Positions 26,625 through 35,383 of a stretch of DNA of 64,000 bases are shown one piece after another. This DNA comes from Lachnospiraceae bacterium (GTDB taxonomy: Bacteria; Bacillota; Clostridia; Lachnospirales; Lachnospiraceae). The translations under genes and the position numbers were made by a program. The notes beneath the pieces were generated by a model that was not told the DNA's origin, did not search any database, and was given only the letters and a program-made list of their open reading frames with translations. The stretch covers positions 287,956-351,955 of the forward strand of contig CAJTDN010000005.1 of the NCBI GenBank assembly GCA_910574865.1. Direction: 5' to 3'. Position 1 is the first letter of the stretch; every line of letters starts with the position of its first letter.

Positions 26625-27971
26625 TCATAGATACCCAAAATACGTGGGAAACGTATAGGTATACCCGTTCCATATTTGTGCCATGTTTTTTAATTTTATC
26701 TTTGTCACACATGCATCGACCCTAAAATTTGACACCCCCTCTTGCCGCTGCAGATTCTGTTCCACCCTGTCCAAAACCCGCATCGTCAGCCGCGCGTCAT
26801 TTTCCAAGAAAAGCATAATCTGCAAATATTCCACATAGGTAAGTCCTTCCCCGGCATCCATCCCGTCCTTTTGGTCTTCCTGCGTGCCAAGTTGAAATAA
26901 GGAAGACACCTGCAGCTGCCATGTTTCCTTGTCCTTTACCATGGCGACACGCCCGCCGCCAAGCAACGACCGCAAATCCATCACACTCTCGCCAAACGCC
27001 CATAAAACCAGTACAAGTTGCTTCACCACTTCCATGGCCTCCGGCATTAACAATACGATCGACAATGCCGCCGCGAAGATTTCGGCCTCCGACTGTTTCT
27101 CACCATCCGTCTGCAGGAAAAAGTAGTTTGCCGCAAATCGGAAGAATAGAAGACGCCGCACGACCGTGTTTAAGTTTTCGGAATCACTGGCTTTCCCGCA
27201 GAGGAGATACTCCAATTCGTAATCAAGCGACCTCGCTTCACCCTTTATCCCCGTGGCACACCCTAAATGCTCCACGACATACTGTTCAAAGAGAAGGCGC
27301 TCCTCCAACTGCCCGATGCCCGCATGGGCGGGGAAGCTTCCACGCCCGGTATTCCGGGCGCGGATGGAAACTTGTTCGCCAAGCGGCACCGACTTGTTTG
27401 ACAATACGAAGTCTTTGGGCAGAACCAAGGACAATAGCTGGTTTTTTCTCGCCCATAAAAGCGTGTCCGCCTCCTCCGGCAGCAACTCCTCATTTTCCAG
27501 CACCGTCACGTCCAACTCTTCCGAAATCTCTTTGCCTTGTATTTCTTGTTCCTTCCATTTCGCCGCAAGCCCCGCCAAGTCCCGCACCAGCGAAATTCCC
27601 GTACGCTCCTCCATGTACGCCAGCACTTGCTCTCGAAACGCCTGCCCGTCATTATCCGTGAGCAGCTGCACTTCCGCAATCTCCTGGCCAATTCCCATCG
27701 CCCCATAATAAGAAAGACGGTTCAACACGCGGCTTTCGTCATATTTCCCGCTACCATAGGTACTGTCGAGCGCGAACACGCCATACTCCTCCCATAGCCC
27801 GCGATGATACTCGCCAAACGCGGAAAACACCGCGCGCTCGACATCCAACCGCTTTTGGTTCTTTGACATTTGTATGGTTGCGCTTTCCGTCATGGCCAAA
27901 ATAAAGGAAACCAGCAGCACAAAAATCAAGCTCAAAAACGCCGTGACCTCTCCCTTTTCCCTCCCCAACAT
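26625..27971 (-). CDS. DUF5702 Tad-operon protein
   Basis: 448 residues. An N-terminal TadE-like helix (GEVTAFLSLIFVLLVSFILA) is followed by a long extracytoplasmic helical domain, typical of the DUF5702 family found in clostridial Tad loci. Role unknown, presumably pilus assembly. The start codon overlaps the stop of the pilin gene (TGATG), so translation is coupled. That overlap is why I prefer 27971 to upstream in-frame codons. No catalytic motif is visible. Confidence 0.78.
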   Translation of the reverse strand: MLGREKGEVTAFLSLIFVLLVSFILAMTESATIQMSKNQKRLDVERAVFSAFGEYHRGLWEEYGVFALDSTYGSGKYDESRVLNRLSYYGAMGIGQEIAEVQLLTDNDGQAFREQVLAYMEERTGISLVRDLAGLAAKWKEQEIQGKEISEELDVTVLENEELLPEEADTLLWARKNQLLSLVLPKDFVLSNKSVPLGEQVSIRARNTGRGSFPAHAGIGQLEERLLFEQYVVEHLGCATGIKGEARSLDYELEYLLCGKASDSENLNTVVRRLLFFRFAANYFFLQTDGEKQSEAEIFAAALSIVLLMPEAMEVVKQLVLVLWAFGESVMDLRSLLGGGRVAMVKDKETWQLQVSSLFQLGTQEDQKDGMDAGEGLTYVEYLQIMLFLENDARLTMRVLDRVEQNLQRQEGVSNFRVDACVTKIKLKNMAQIWNGYTYTFPTYFGYL

Positions 27972-28180
27972 CAAATTCCCGAACTTTGGCTGGTAATTTT
28001 GCGGAAAATGGTATTTACCAGATTGGTCATCTGATTTTTGAAAATCAGGACCAACGCGATCAGCACGACCAAAATCAACAATAGTTCCACGACGGACATC
28101 CCCGCCCTTTCCTGCATCTTCCAAATAATCCTCTGCTTCATCCACATTATTTTATAAAATAACTTTTTAATATTTCTCAT
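27971..28180 (-). CDS. Flp-type pilin
   Basis: 69 residues. A basic leader (residues 1-24) ends at a Gly, then MSVVELLLILVVLIALVLIF with the conserved glutamate at +5, as in class IVb Flp prepilins; a short polar tail follows. This is the likely major pilin polymerised by the TadA/B/C machinery and cut by the prepilin peptidase encoded downstream. AAAGGA precedes the ATG, and its stop overlaps the DUF5702 start. Confidence 0.85.
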   Translation of the reverse strand: MRNIKKLFYKIMWMKQRIIWKMQERAGMSVVELLLILVVLIALVLIFKNQMTNLVNTIFRKITSQSSGI

Positions 28181-28207
28181 GTTTCTTTCCTTTCTTTTTC
28201 CTGATTT

Positions 28208-29473
28208 TTAAAAACCCATGCTCAAAAACGCCGGAACCACAATGATGACCAGGACCACGGCCAGCATCATGAACATGGGAATCAACACCTTCGTTCCCGC
28301 TTCCTCGCCCAACTTCTTTGCCAGGCTCTTTCGCTCTTCAAACGCATTGTCGGCTTCTTGTTTTAATATGAGAGCCAATCCCTTCGTGCCTTTACGCAAG
28401 TTTTGCGAAAGCAGGGCGGCAAACTTCCGATATATCGGCAATCCACAACGCTCCCCGAATCGCTCATAGCACTCGCCCTCGTTTGCCCCGCCTTTCATCT
28501 CGTGCATGGAACGTACCATTTCCTCGTACACTTCGCGCCTTCCATTTTCAGCCTTTCGCCCCTCATAATGCTCGGCCATCCGATACCAGACACCGCGTGC
28601 CGGCATCCCCGCCCCCAAGAACAAAGTAAACGTGCTAACCAACTGCGGGTAATCCAGCGTCATCTGCATATCACGACGTTTCTTCCCCTCCTTTTCCTTC
28701 TCCTTTTGGGAAATGTACAAAAACAATGACAACACGACTCCCAGCAACATCACTCCCGCTGCCCGCAGGTTTCGCAAATACCCCCACCTGACCGGCTGTC
28801 CGTCCACGCTGTCTGGCAGCTTCATGACCACCTCTGTCTGCGTCTTTGCATCCAAGCGGCGCACTTCCTTTTCCAAACTGGCAAGAAGCCGCTCCCCACG
28901 CGTCAGCCTGGGTGGATAAAGCCTTGCATAAAAGGAATGCTCCATCTTCTCCTCCCCATACGTCAACAATGCCTTCAGCCGTACCAACGTACCCTCTTCC
29001 GTCAATGAATCCGCCTTAATCACGCCTTGCAAATCAAGTACATCGTAATTGTCAAGTTCCCATGACACACGGATGCCCGTCTCTGGAATCATGCCCACCA
29101 AATTCAGGTTTTTCCTCACTTCGTCCAAGCTCTTATTTTCACCCAATACCAGACGTTCCAACGTATCCGCCGCATCCGCAAACAATTCTTGAAGTTCCTC
29201 CTCTGAATACTTGCGCTCGCCGATTGTCACCGTGTACTTCTCATTTGTATCCCCGATTTGCACTTGTAACTCTTCCGTCCGCTCCCCTTCTCCATATCCG
29301 TTTCTCTTTACGACGCTTGCCCCGTCCTCGTCGGAAGGCAACGCCTGCATCCCGTCCATGAGAAAGACCAGTACCGACACCACGCCGGCTGAGACCATTA
29401 TCAATCCCATCTTCTTGTAAACCGCTTTCCATCGCGGCCGCATCTTACGCTTCAAGTAACACCATCCTCCCAT
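28208..29473 (-). CDS. TadC-like pilus platform protein with extracytoplasmic insert
   Basis: 421 residues. An N-terminal transmembrane helix (LIMVSAGVVSVLVFLM) leads to about 200 extracytoplasmic residues, a second helix (AAGVMLLGVVLSLFLYI), and then a cytoplasmic GspF/T2SSF-like domain (DYPQLVSTFTLFLGAGMPAR, EMVRSMHEMKGG) ending in a C-terminal TM segment. With TadB it would form the inner-membrane platform. ATG 29473 has GAGG 7 bases upstream and the same start region is present in upstream tandem copies. A later ATG at 29443 is possible. Confidence 0.82.
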   Translation of the reverse strand: MGGWCYLKRKMRPRWKAVYKKMGLIMVSAGVVSVLVFLMDGMQALPSDEDGASVVKRNGYGEGERTEELQVQIGDTNEKYTVTIGERKYSEEELQELFADAADTLERLVLGENKSLDEVRKNLNLVGMIPETGIRVSWELDNYDVLDLQGVIKADSLTEEGTLVRLKALLTYGEEKMEHSFYARLYPPRLTRGERLLASLEKEVRRLDAKTQTEVVMKLPDSVDGQPVRWGYLRNLRAAGVMLLGVVLSLFLYISQKEKEKEGKKRRDMQMTLDYPQLVSTFTLFLGAGMPARGVWYRMAEHYEGRKAENGRREVYEEMVRSMHEMKGGANEGECYERFGERCGLPIYRKFAALLSQNLRKGTKGLALILKQEADNAFEERKSLAKKLGEEAGTKVLIPMFMMLAVVLVIIVVPAFLSMGF

Positions 29474-29599
29474 ACCCAATCCTCACGCCTCAAGTGGCAC
29501 TATCCTCCCATACCCAATCCTCACGCCTCGAGTAGCGCCATCCTCCCATACCCAATCCTCACGCCTCAAGTAGCACCATCCTCCCATACCTGGTCCTCC
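29448..29599. repeat. 38-bp tandem repeat carrying a start signal
   Basis: Four 38-bp copies (29448-29485, 29486-29523, 29524-29561, 29562-29599), the last most diverged. On the minus strand each of the first three carries TGAGGATTGGGTATG, the initiation signal of the TadC-like gene; the first copy overlaps the real start. They fill the tadB-tadC gap. Confidence 0.88.
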
Positions 29600-29632
29600 A
29601 CCCCGGTTTATGCCATCCTCCCTTCTTCAACC

Positions 29633-30328
29633 TCATACCTCGATCCGTATCATCTTCTTTCCCAGGCAGTATGCGGCGATATAAACCGCCAGGCACGCGC
29701 TCATCAGGAACACTCCCGGCAGAGTTCCATAAAGCACCGACAAAAACTCTGGAAAGGCCGCCCGCATGTAAAGCACCATCCCCAATGGAATCACGCACAT
29801 GATTTTAAACTCCAGGTTCTTGGCTGCCAACATCGTCTGAATCTGTCGCTCAACCTCTATCTTGTCCCCGATTGTCCTGACGGATGATTTCAAAATGCTG
29901 ATGCTGTCGCCCCCGGTTCTTTTCGCTATGGAAAACACCTCCGCGAAATGTTCCGCGTCTTCCTGGTTTACCCGCCTCGCAAAGTCCCTCATGACCTGCT
30001 CCACCGTCATGTTCATGTCCAGCCGATGTACCATCCGTTCAAATTCTTCGCGAATCCTGCAAGACTGCGGATATATCGGGCGCAATTCCTTTTCTGCCTC
30101 GCGAATCGCGTTTTCTACCGAATATCCCGTCCGCAGCGAGGATGCCAGCATCTGCATCGCGTCCTTGAACTGCACGCGAAACTGCATTTCCTTTTCCCGG
30201 CATCGCTCCTCCCGCCACTGGTATAGATAGGCCATCGTAAGCGGCGTCAACACAAAGACTGCCCATATACCATCATAAAAAAGATACGCCAAAACCACCG
30301 TCAATCCGACCGCTTGTAAGAGTGCCAT
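29633..30328 (-). CDS. tadB: TadB-like pilus platform protein
   Basis: 231 residues. Two N-terminal transmembrane segments (VGLTVVLAYLFYDG, IWAVFVLTPLTMAYLY) are followed by a GspF-like cytoplasmic domain (FKDAMQMLASSLRTGYSVENA, FSIAKRTGGDS) and two C-terminal TM segments. TadB couples the TadA ATPase to pilin extrusion. It starts at ATG 30328, 10 bp past the tadA stop, behind GAAGAG. Order tadZ-tadA-tadB-tadC is the classic Tad arrangement. Confidence 0.88.
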   Translation of the reverse strand: MALLQAVGLTVVLAYLFYDGIWAVFVLTPLTMAYLYQWREERCREKEMQFRVQFKDAMQMLASSLRTGYSVENAIREAEKELRPIYPQSCRIREEFERMVHRLDMNMTVEQVMRDFARRVNQEDAEHFAEVFSIAKRTGGDSISILKSSVRTIGDKIEVERQIQTMLAAKNLEFKIMCVIPLGMVLYMRAAFPEFLSVLYGTLPGVFLMSACLAVYIAAYCLGKKMIRIEV

Positions 30329-30338
30329 CCCAAACTCT

Positions 30339-31547
30339 TCACGCCGAATATCCTGCTGCCAACAGCTTGTCCCGACGAGCAAGCTCTTCCACCTTCATAA
30401 GTGTCCCTTTAATTTTTCCATTTTCCACGCCCTCCTCCTGATATTGATATAATGTCCGTAGCCATATTTTACCGTCAGCGTAATCCAGCACTTCCGTAAT
30501 CTCGAACACCTTCCGACTCTTGTCCCGCATACGCCCCAGATGGACGATGATATCCAATGCCGAGGCAATCTGCCGTTGAATCGCCGTCAACGGCAAGTCA
30601 ATCCCCATCATCATCATGGTTTCCAAACGGTTCAACATGTCCGCCGGACTATTTGCATGGCCGGTTGACATGGATCCGCTATGGCCGTTTAACATGGCCG
30701 ACGAAATCATGTCAACGGTCTCGTCGCCGCGCACCTCTCCCACGATAATGCGATCCGGGCGCATCCTGAGCGCTGACTTGATCAAGTCGCGAATCGTCAC
30801 CGCCCCCTCGCCCTCCAAGTTCGCGTTTCTCGCTTCCAAGCGCACCATGTTCGGCACTCCCTTGATTTGCAATTCCGCGTTATCTTCAATCGTGATAATG
30901 CGCTCGTCTTTCGGAATGTAATCGGACAGCACGTTTAAGAACGTGGTCTTGCCAGATCCGGTACCCCCGCTGACGAAAATGTTGTACTTCGCCTTCACCA
31001 GCATTTCCAAGAAGCGCGCCGCCTCCCCGCTCAAGCTCCCCCACGCAATCAACTGTTCCATCGTGACCTTCTCCTTCGGGAACCTCCGAATGGTCATGAT
31101 TGGACCGTTTAACGCCACCGGCTTCAGCACGACATTGACACGGGATCCATCCTCCAGCCTGGCATCCACGATTGGCGACAGTTCGTTTACATAACGGTTC
31201 GTGCCTGACACGATTTGCTGTATCACGTCCCCCAACTTTGCCTCCGAAATGAATCGTTTGTCCGAACGGCAGATTCGCCCGTTCTTCTCCACAAAAATGT
31301 CTTCCACGCCGTTAATCATGATTTCCGTGACGGACTCGTCCTCAATCAGTTCTTGAAGCACGTCCAATTTTCGTAACGAATGAAACAAGCGACGGCTCAA
31401 ATAGATTTGCTTCTCCAGCGGCAAATATTCTTCCTTGGCCGCCTCCCGCAGCACTTCGTGAATCAGTTCGGCTACCTCCTCGTCCTCCAGCTCACGGCTC
31501 ATGTCCATTCGCTCAAGCACGCGCTCGTACAGTTCTTCTTCCCTCAT
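30339..31547 (-). CDS. tadA: TadA/CpaF secretion ATPase
   Basis: 402 residues, hexameric ATPase powering Flp pilus assembly. N-terminal helical domain, then VTEIMINGVEDIFVEK, Walker A SGGTGSGKTTFLN (about residue 190-200), ITIEDNAELQ (Asp box), Walker B-like RIIVGEVRGDE, and NGHSGSMSTGHANS (His box). The start at 31547 has GGGGGAG seven bases upstream; the longer in-frame extension lacks a site. Immediately downstream of tadZ. Motif set is complete, so it should be active. Confidence 0.95.
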   Translation of the reverse strand: MREEELYERVLERMDMSRELEDEEVAELIHEVLREAAKEEYLPLEKQIYLSRRLFHSLRKLDVLQELIEDESVTEIMINGVEDIFVEKNGRICRSDKRFISEAKLGDVIQQIVSGTNRYVNELSPIVDARLEDGSRVNVVLKPVALNGPIMTIRRFPKEKVTMEQLIAWGSLSGEAARFLEMLVKAKYNIFVSGGTGSGKTTFLNVLSDYIPKDERIITIEDNAELQIKGVPNMVRLEARNANLEGEGAVTIRDLIKSALRMRPDRIIVGEVRGDETVDMISSAMLNGHSGSMSTGHANSPADMLNRLETMMMMGIDLPLTAIQRQIASALDIIVHLGRMRDKSRKVFEITEVLDYADGKIWLRTLYQYQEEGVENGKIKGTLMKVEELARRDKLLAAGYSA

Positions 31548-31548
31548 C

Positions 31549-32523
31549 TTACCGCTCCCCCATCCTTTTCTGAATGGTCCTTTCCAAAACGGCCTCCCTT
31601 CCCGTCTTCCGTAAATTTTCAAAATACTGGTTCAGCTTCGCCTTGGCGGCAGGTTCCTCGATATAAGGAGTATACACGGTCGCACACCGCCCAAGTATGT
31701 CCAGGAGCCCGTCTATGCTGTCCCCCAAATCCAATATCACCTTCTCATAAATGCATTCACTTAAAATTTTTTCGAACAGCCCAAGCCATTCTTCCTTTTT
31801 TACGGCCTGCATGTCCTGCACGTATGGCATTGGCAAAACATAGTCAAGCTTGTCCGCCTGTCCTGCCACCACGCTCATGCGCACCGCAAAGTTCCCCTTT
31901 CCCTGCCGGAAGTAATAAAGCAAATCGGCCAGGTTCCGCTCCGGCCTGTCTTGAAAGTAAAACGCGTCGCCCGCATATTCCTCCAAGTCAAGGTAGAGTA
32001 CCGGCTCCTTTCGCGCCAGCTTCTTACCCAGTTCCAATGCGAACAACGTTTTACCTATGCGGTGGACGGGAGAATATATCCCGATGAGTTCCCCCCGAAC
32101 CTCCGCCATCCGCCGAGAATTCGCCCCCCCGTCCCCAAGACGTTTCATGGCCGTGCGCCCCTTGTCCGAACCATGTCCCCTTTGTCCTGCCGGCCGCACC
32201 GGGGGATTGAAAATTTTCCTCCATATCTGGGACGCGCCTTGGTAACGATAAATTTCCCGCTCTGCCCCCGATGGCGCCTCCGGCATGTTTTTTACCAACA
32301 CGTACCGTCTTTTTGCCTGAACCTGCCGCCTCTGCTCCTGCGGATAGTCCTCGTCAATCAATAGGACGTGTATGGTCTTTTGCTCGGAAAACCGCTTCAA
32401 GTCTTCCAACGTGTGAAACAAAAACAGCTCAATGCCCGCCGCCTTCCTCTGCTGAAACATCTGCAGGAGGTTTCGGGCATAGCGTTGTTCTTGATCACAT
32501 ATCACAAAGTTTCTGACATGCAA
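31549..32523 (-). CDS. tadZ: TadZ/CpaE-like pilus localisation ATPase
   Basis: 324 residues. An N-terminal receiver-like domain (FVICDQEQRYARNLLQMF, VLLIDEDYPQEQ) lacks a full phosphorylation pocket. After a linker comes a ParA/MinD-like domain with the deviant Walker A SPVHRIGKTLFALELG (about residues 151-166) and KVILDLGDSID as Walker B. TadZ positions the Tad machine in the cell. The start is a TTG at 32523 behind AGGAGGG, first in the Tad operon. Confidence 0.83.
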   Translation of the reverse strand: MHVRNFVICDQEQRYARNLLQMFQQRKAAGIELFLFHTLEDLKRFSEQKTIHVLLIDEDYPQEQRRQVQAKRRYVLVKNMPEAPSGAEREIYRYQGASQIWRKIFNPPVRPAGQRGHGSDKGRTAMKRLGDGGANSRRMAEVRGELIGIYSPVHRIGKTLFALELGKKLARKEPVLYLDLEEYAGDAFYFQDRPERNLADLLYYFRQGKGNFAVRMSVVAGQADKLDYVLPMPYVQDMQAVKKEEWLGLFEKILSECIYEKVILDLGDSIDGLLDILGRCATVYTPYIEEPAAKAKLNQYFENLRKTGREAVLERTIQKRMGER

Positions 32524-32717
32524 CCTATCCCTCCTATTCTTTTTTCAATGTCCCTACCAATTTCACCACTGTTTTGCAAAACCTTTGAAATGTCGCTGCG
32601 ATACATGCAGCTTGATAATGCTATCGAGTTGTTGAATCCTGATTCATCCAATCTCAAGACACGTCCCCTTGTCCCATGTCCGGGGGACGAGACAGCAGAC
32701 TCGACATCTGCTGTGTG
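32524..32717 (-). other. Structured 5' leader of the Tad operon
   Basis: From the predicted start site near 32717 to the tadZ start, about 190 nt contain three stem-loops: CAGCAGA/TCTGCTG, GTCCCC/GGGGAC and GCTGC/GCAGC. I checked it against the cyclic-di-GMP-I consensus and do not recognise that or another riboswitch class. A frame stays open through it but has no usable start signal. Confidence 0.45.
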
Positions 32718-32723
32718 ACTCGT

Positions 32724-32752
32724 ATTATAAACGTGCATTTTTAATTTGTCCA
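32724..32752 (-). promoter_or_regulatory. Sigma-A promoter of the Tad operon
   Basis: On the minus strand TGGACA (32752-32747), 17-bp spacer, TATAAT (32729-32724). Confidence 0.75.
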
Positions 32753-32788
32753 GACCTAAAATTGATATTTCCAATTTTTGTGAAATAC

Positions 32789-32998
32789 TCACAAACTTTG
32801 AAACACCAAAATGCCGTAAAGTAGACAAACCCCAGGAATACCAAGGCCTCCGCTTGTCAAAAAGGATACCAGGTTAAATCCGACATGCCATCCCGCCTGC
32901 CCCGGAATGACATACTGGTTGACGAAAAAAATCACGGCCATGCCGATGACGGCCCTCACCAAAAAATTCACAAAATAAGATGTCAGCTTGTTTTCCAT
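32789..32998 (-). CDS. bofA: BofA-family protein (pro-sigma-K processing inhibitor family)
   Basis: 69 residues, two hydrophobic segments (FLVRAVIGMAVIFFVNQYV; VGFNLVSFLTSGGLGIPGVC). The LTSGxLGIPG motif is the family hallmark. In Bacillus, BofA restrains the SpoIVFB protease that activates sigma-K during sporulation; many clostridia encode a member. TAGGGG precedes ATG 32998. It lies between the Tad operon and a block of hairpins; its own promoter was not identified. Confidence 0.82.
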   Translation of the reverse strand: MENKLTSYFVNFLVRAVIGMAVIFFVNQYVIPGQAGWHVGFNLVSFLTSGGLGIPGVCLLYGILVFQSL

Positions 32999-33142
32999 GT
33001 CATGCACCCCTACCCGGAAATCTTTCAGGCACTAAAGCATGCTCCTTCATGCAAGCACGAAAGACATGCCTTGAAGCACCTATAAAACCATGGATTGCCC
33101 AGCGCCACGTGCCCCTGCAACCCTAAAACGCCCCATGACTTC

Positions 33143-33315
33143 AAGAACGCCACTGGCGTTCTTGCGGCGGCGCACAAGTCAGCTATGCTGACAAGACACA
33201 TCTTTGTGCGCCTGCCATCCGACGGAGGCATATCAGATGGGGAACCCCATCCCGCCACTGATACAAATATGTTGCTCACCGCCTATAGAGGCGGGAGTCA
33301 TTCCCCCATCTGATA
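33143..33315. repeat. Cluster of palindromes (gap 32999-33358)
   Basis: AAGAACGCCA/TGGCGTTCTT (33143-33163); GGCGCACAA/TTGTGCGCC (33169-33177, 33204-33212) enclosing GTCAGC/GCTGAC; and a 12-bp pair TATCAGATGGGG (33231-33242) with its complement at 33304-33315 enclosing smaller stems. No gene is present in the 360-base gap between bofA and the dCMP deaminase gene. Confidence 0.65.
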
Positions 33316-33358
33316 TATATTCCGCCGACACCTTGTTTATCACTTTATTCCTGCTTTT

Positions 33359-33847
33359 TCACAGCCGTATCTTTAATTCCCGTCCCGTTCTTTCGTACTG
33401 GCGGTACTTGACTCCCGCCGCCTCCATCATTCGCTTCGAGGCCACCACGCTCGGCATCCCGGCGTATTTGTCGCTGTCATAAATCACTTCCCGAATCCCG
33501 CACTGTATGATTGCCTTCGCGCACTCGTTGCAAGGAAACAGCGTCACGTACATCGTCGCCCCCGTCAGGCTCGTCCCCTTGTAGTTCAAAATCGCGTTCA
33601 GCTCGCTGTGCGTGGAATAAAAATATTTTATCTTCAGCGGGTCCTCGCCCTCCCTGTCCCACGGGAAATCGTCATCCGAACATCCTGAAGGAAAACCGTT
33701 ATACCCCATCGACAAAATTCGGTTGTCCGGACTCACGATGCAACACCCAACCTGCGTGTTTGGATCTTTCGAACGCATGCCCGAAAGCATCGCCACGCCC
33801 ATGAAGTACTCGTCCCACGACAAGTAACCACTTCGTTTTCCACCCAT
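33359..33847 (-). CDS. dCMP deaminase (ComEB family)
   Basis: 162 residues; deaminates dCMP to dUMP for thymidylate synthesis. Zinc-binding/catalytic motif THSELNAI (His and Glu) near residue 79 and PCNECAKAI near 105 are both intact. The N-terminal SWDEYFMGVAMLS and DPNTQVGCCIV are typical. It is immediately downstream (2-bp gap) of the Sua5-fusion gene on the same strand, so co-transcribed. In Bacillus the homologue is in the comE competence operon; no competence genes are adjacent here. Confidence 0.93.
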   Translation of the reverse strand: MGGKRSGYLSWDEYFMGVAMLSGMRSKDPNTQVGCCIVSPDNRILSMGYNGFPSGCSDDDFPWDREGEDPLKIKYFYSTHSELNAILNYKGTSLTGATMYVTLFPCNECAKAIIQCGIREVIYDSDKYAGMPSVVASKRMMEAAGVKYRQYERTGRELKIRL

Positions 33848-33849
33848 CT

Positions 33850-35376
33850 TCAGCCCTCTCCTTCCGTATACGAATTCAGCTTCTTTGTCAACTTATCCAT
33901 TAACATAGAAATATTTTCATAACACAGTCCATAAATATTAAGTGGCATTCCATAAGGATTCAAAAGAGGCTCGTCCTCACCGACAAATTCATTGAGCGTA
34001 TAAATGCTTACAGCCTCCTCATACTCCGCAAACACTTTATGTTTCTGCGCCTCGTCCATCGTCAAGACTAAAATGTCATCTGCAATCTCCGTCTCGGAAA
34101 ACGGAATCGACGTGTACCCGCCCAACGTCATGCCATTGCTCCTCATGACGGCCTCGGCCTTCGGATTCACCGGTTCAGGAAATAAAACGACCATTCCCCT
34201 CGAATCAATGACGTACTCCTGCCTAAACCGCTTTTGCCGCAAAATTGCCGCCGCCATGGGACCCCTGCACGTATCCGACTGGCTGACGAACACGATTCGC
34301 CTATACTTCTGCCTGCGCACGATTTCGGCGGCCGGAAGCCGCAAATGGCCGGCGGCCTTGTCCAATCGGTTCATGATGGCATTGCCTATTCCGCGCATGG
34401 CAAACGACTCGCTATAAATCTCGTCCACGCCCTCGCCGTCAAACTCCCGCAAGACGGCAAAAAGGTTTTTTGCAATCGTCCTCTCGTCCTCCCTGCTCCC
34501 CACGACCTTTATAACGCCATTCGAATAATAATGCAACGTCTCGCCCGTCGCGATAATTCCCGCTTTCTTTCCATGGTTCACGGCATCATAAACCAGCTGG
34601 CGGATCGCCAGCACTTCCTCGCGAATGTTACCCTCCACGATTGTCAATTTTGCATTCGGCGCATAATGGCGATATTTCATTCCCGGCGCCTTTGGCACCT
34701 TCCCGTTTTCCGCCCCCAAAACCGTCTCGTCAATGCCCACCATGCCGATGACTTTCTCCAACATGCCCACGGTAACGGCCCCAGGACGCAAAATGACCGG
34801 CGGATCCACCGTCATGTCCAGAACCGTTGACTCCAATCCAATCTCGACGCTTCCGCCGTCAAGTATCATGTCAATCTTCCCCGACAAATCCTCCTCGACG
34901 TGTTCCGCCCTGGTCGGACTTGGCCGCCCCGACGTATTGGCACTGGGCGCAGAAACGAAGCCTCCGGATGCCAAAATCAATTCCCGGGCAACGAGGTCGC
35001 TCGGCATCCGCACGGCAACCGTATCAAGTCCTCCCGTCGTTCCATAAGGCACCTTGGCATCCTTTTTAAAGACCATCGTCAACGGTCCCGGCCAAAACCG
35101 TCCGGCAAGCACCTTCGCGCTCGCCGGAATGTCCACCGCGATTTGCTTCAAATCCTCATACTCCGCAATGTGCACGATCAACGGGTTATCCGAGGGCCTT
35201 CCTTTCGCCGCGTAGGTCTTCCTTGCCGCCTCCTCATCCAACGCGTTCGCTCCCAAACCATATACCGTCTCCGTCGGAAATGCCACCAGGCCTCCTTGTT
35301 TTATGATTTCGCCTGCCCGTCGTATCACCTGCATGTCTATTCTATTTTTGTTTACTTTTTCGATTATCGTATTCAT
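33850..35376 (-). CDS. Sua5-type threonylcarbamoyl-AMP synthase fused to an inactivated phosphatase-like domain
   Basis: 508 residues. Residues 1 to about 345 form YrdC plus Sua5 domains (GGLVAFPTETVYGLGANA, KGRPSDNPLIVHI, SAPSANTSGRPSPT, GLESTVLD), which make threonylcarbamoyl-AMP for tRNA t6A. Residues about 362-500 match low-molecular-weight tyrosine/arginine phosphatases. The P-loop reads FVSQSDTCRGPM, with Ser365 where the nucleophilic Cys belongs, and the usual DPYG acid is NPYG (Asn473). The second domain is therefore probably not catalytic. In Bacillus ywlC and ywlE are near neighbours, suggesting how the fusion arose. The start has no ribosome binding site and sits just after a -10 hexamer. 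Confidence 0.9.
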   Translation of the reverse strand: MNTIIEKVNKNRIDMQVIRRAGEIIKQGGLVAFPTETVYGLGANALDEEAARKTYAAKGRPSDNPLIVHIAEYEDLKQIAVDIPASAKVLAGRFWPGPLTMVFKKDAKVPYGTTGGLDTVAVRMPSDLVARELILASGGFVSAPSANTSGRPSPTRAEHVEEDLSGKIDMILDGGSVEIGLESTVLDMTVDPPVILRPGAVTVGMLEKVIGMVGIDETVLGAENGKVPKAPGMKYRHYAPNAKLTIVEGNIREEVLAIRQLVYDAVNHGKKAGIIATGETLHYYSNGVIKVVGSREDERTIAKNLFAVLREFDGEGVDEIYSESFAMRGIGNAIMNRLDKAAGHLRLPAAEIVRRQKYRRIVFVSQSDTCRGPMAAAILRQKRFRQEYVIDSRGMVVLFPEPVNPKAEAVMRSNGMTLGGYTSIPFSETEIADDILVLTMDEAQKHKVFAEYEEAVSIYTLNEFVGEDEPLLNPYGMPLNIYGLCYENISMLMDKLTKKLNSYTEGEG

Positions 35377-35383
35377 AGTTTTG

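Noticed and set aside
32524..32717. Cyclic-di-GMP-I riboswitch before the Tad operon
   Set aside because: The conserved GCAAACC and ACGCAAAGC segments are absent; only generic stems are seen.
32502..32828. A 108-codon minus-strand frame covering the Tad leader
   Set aside because: It has no ribosome binding site, spans the promoter and extends into the tadZ start; better explained as leader DNA.
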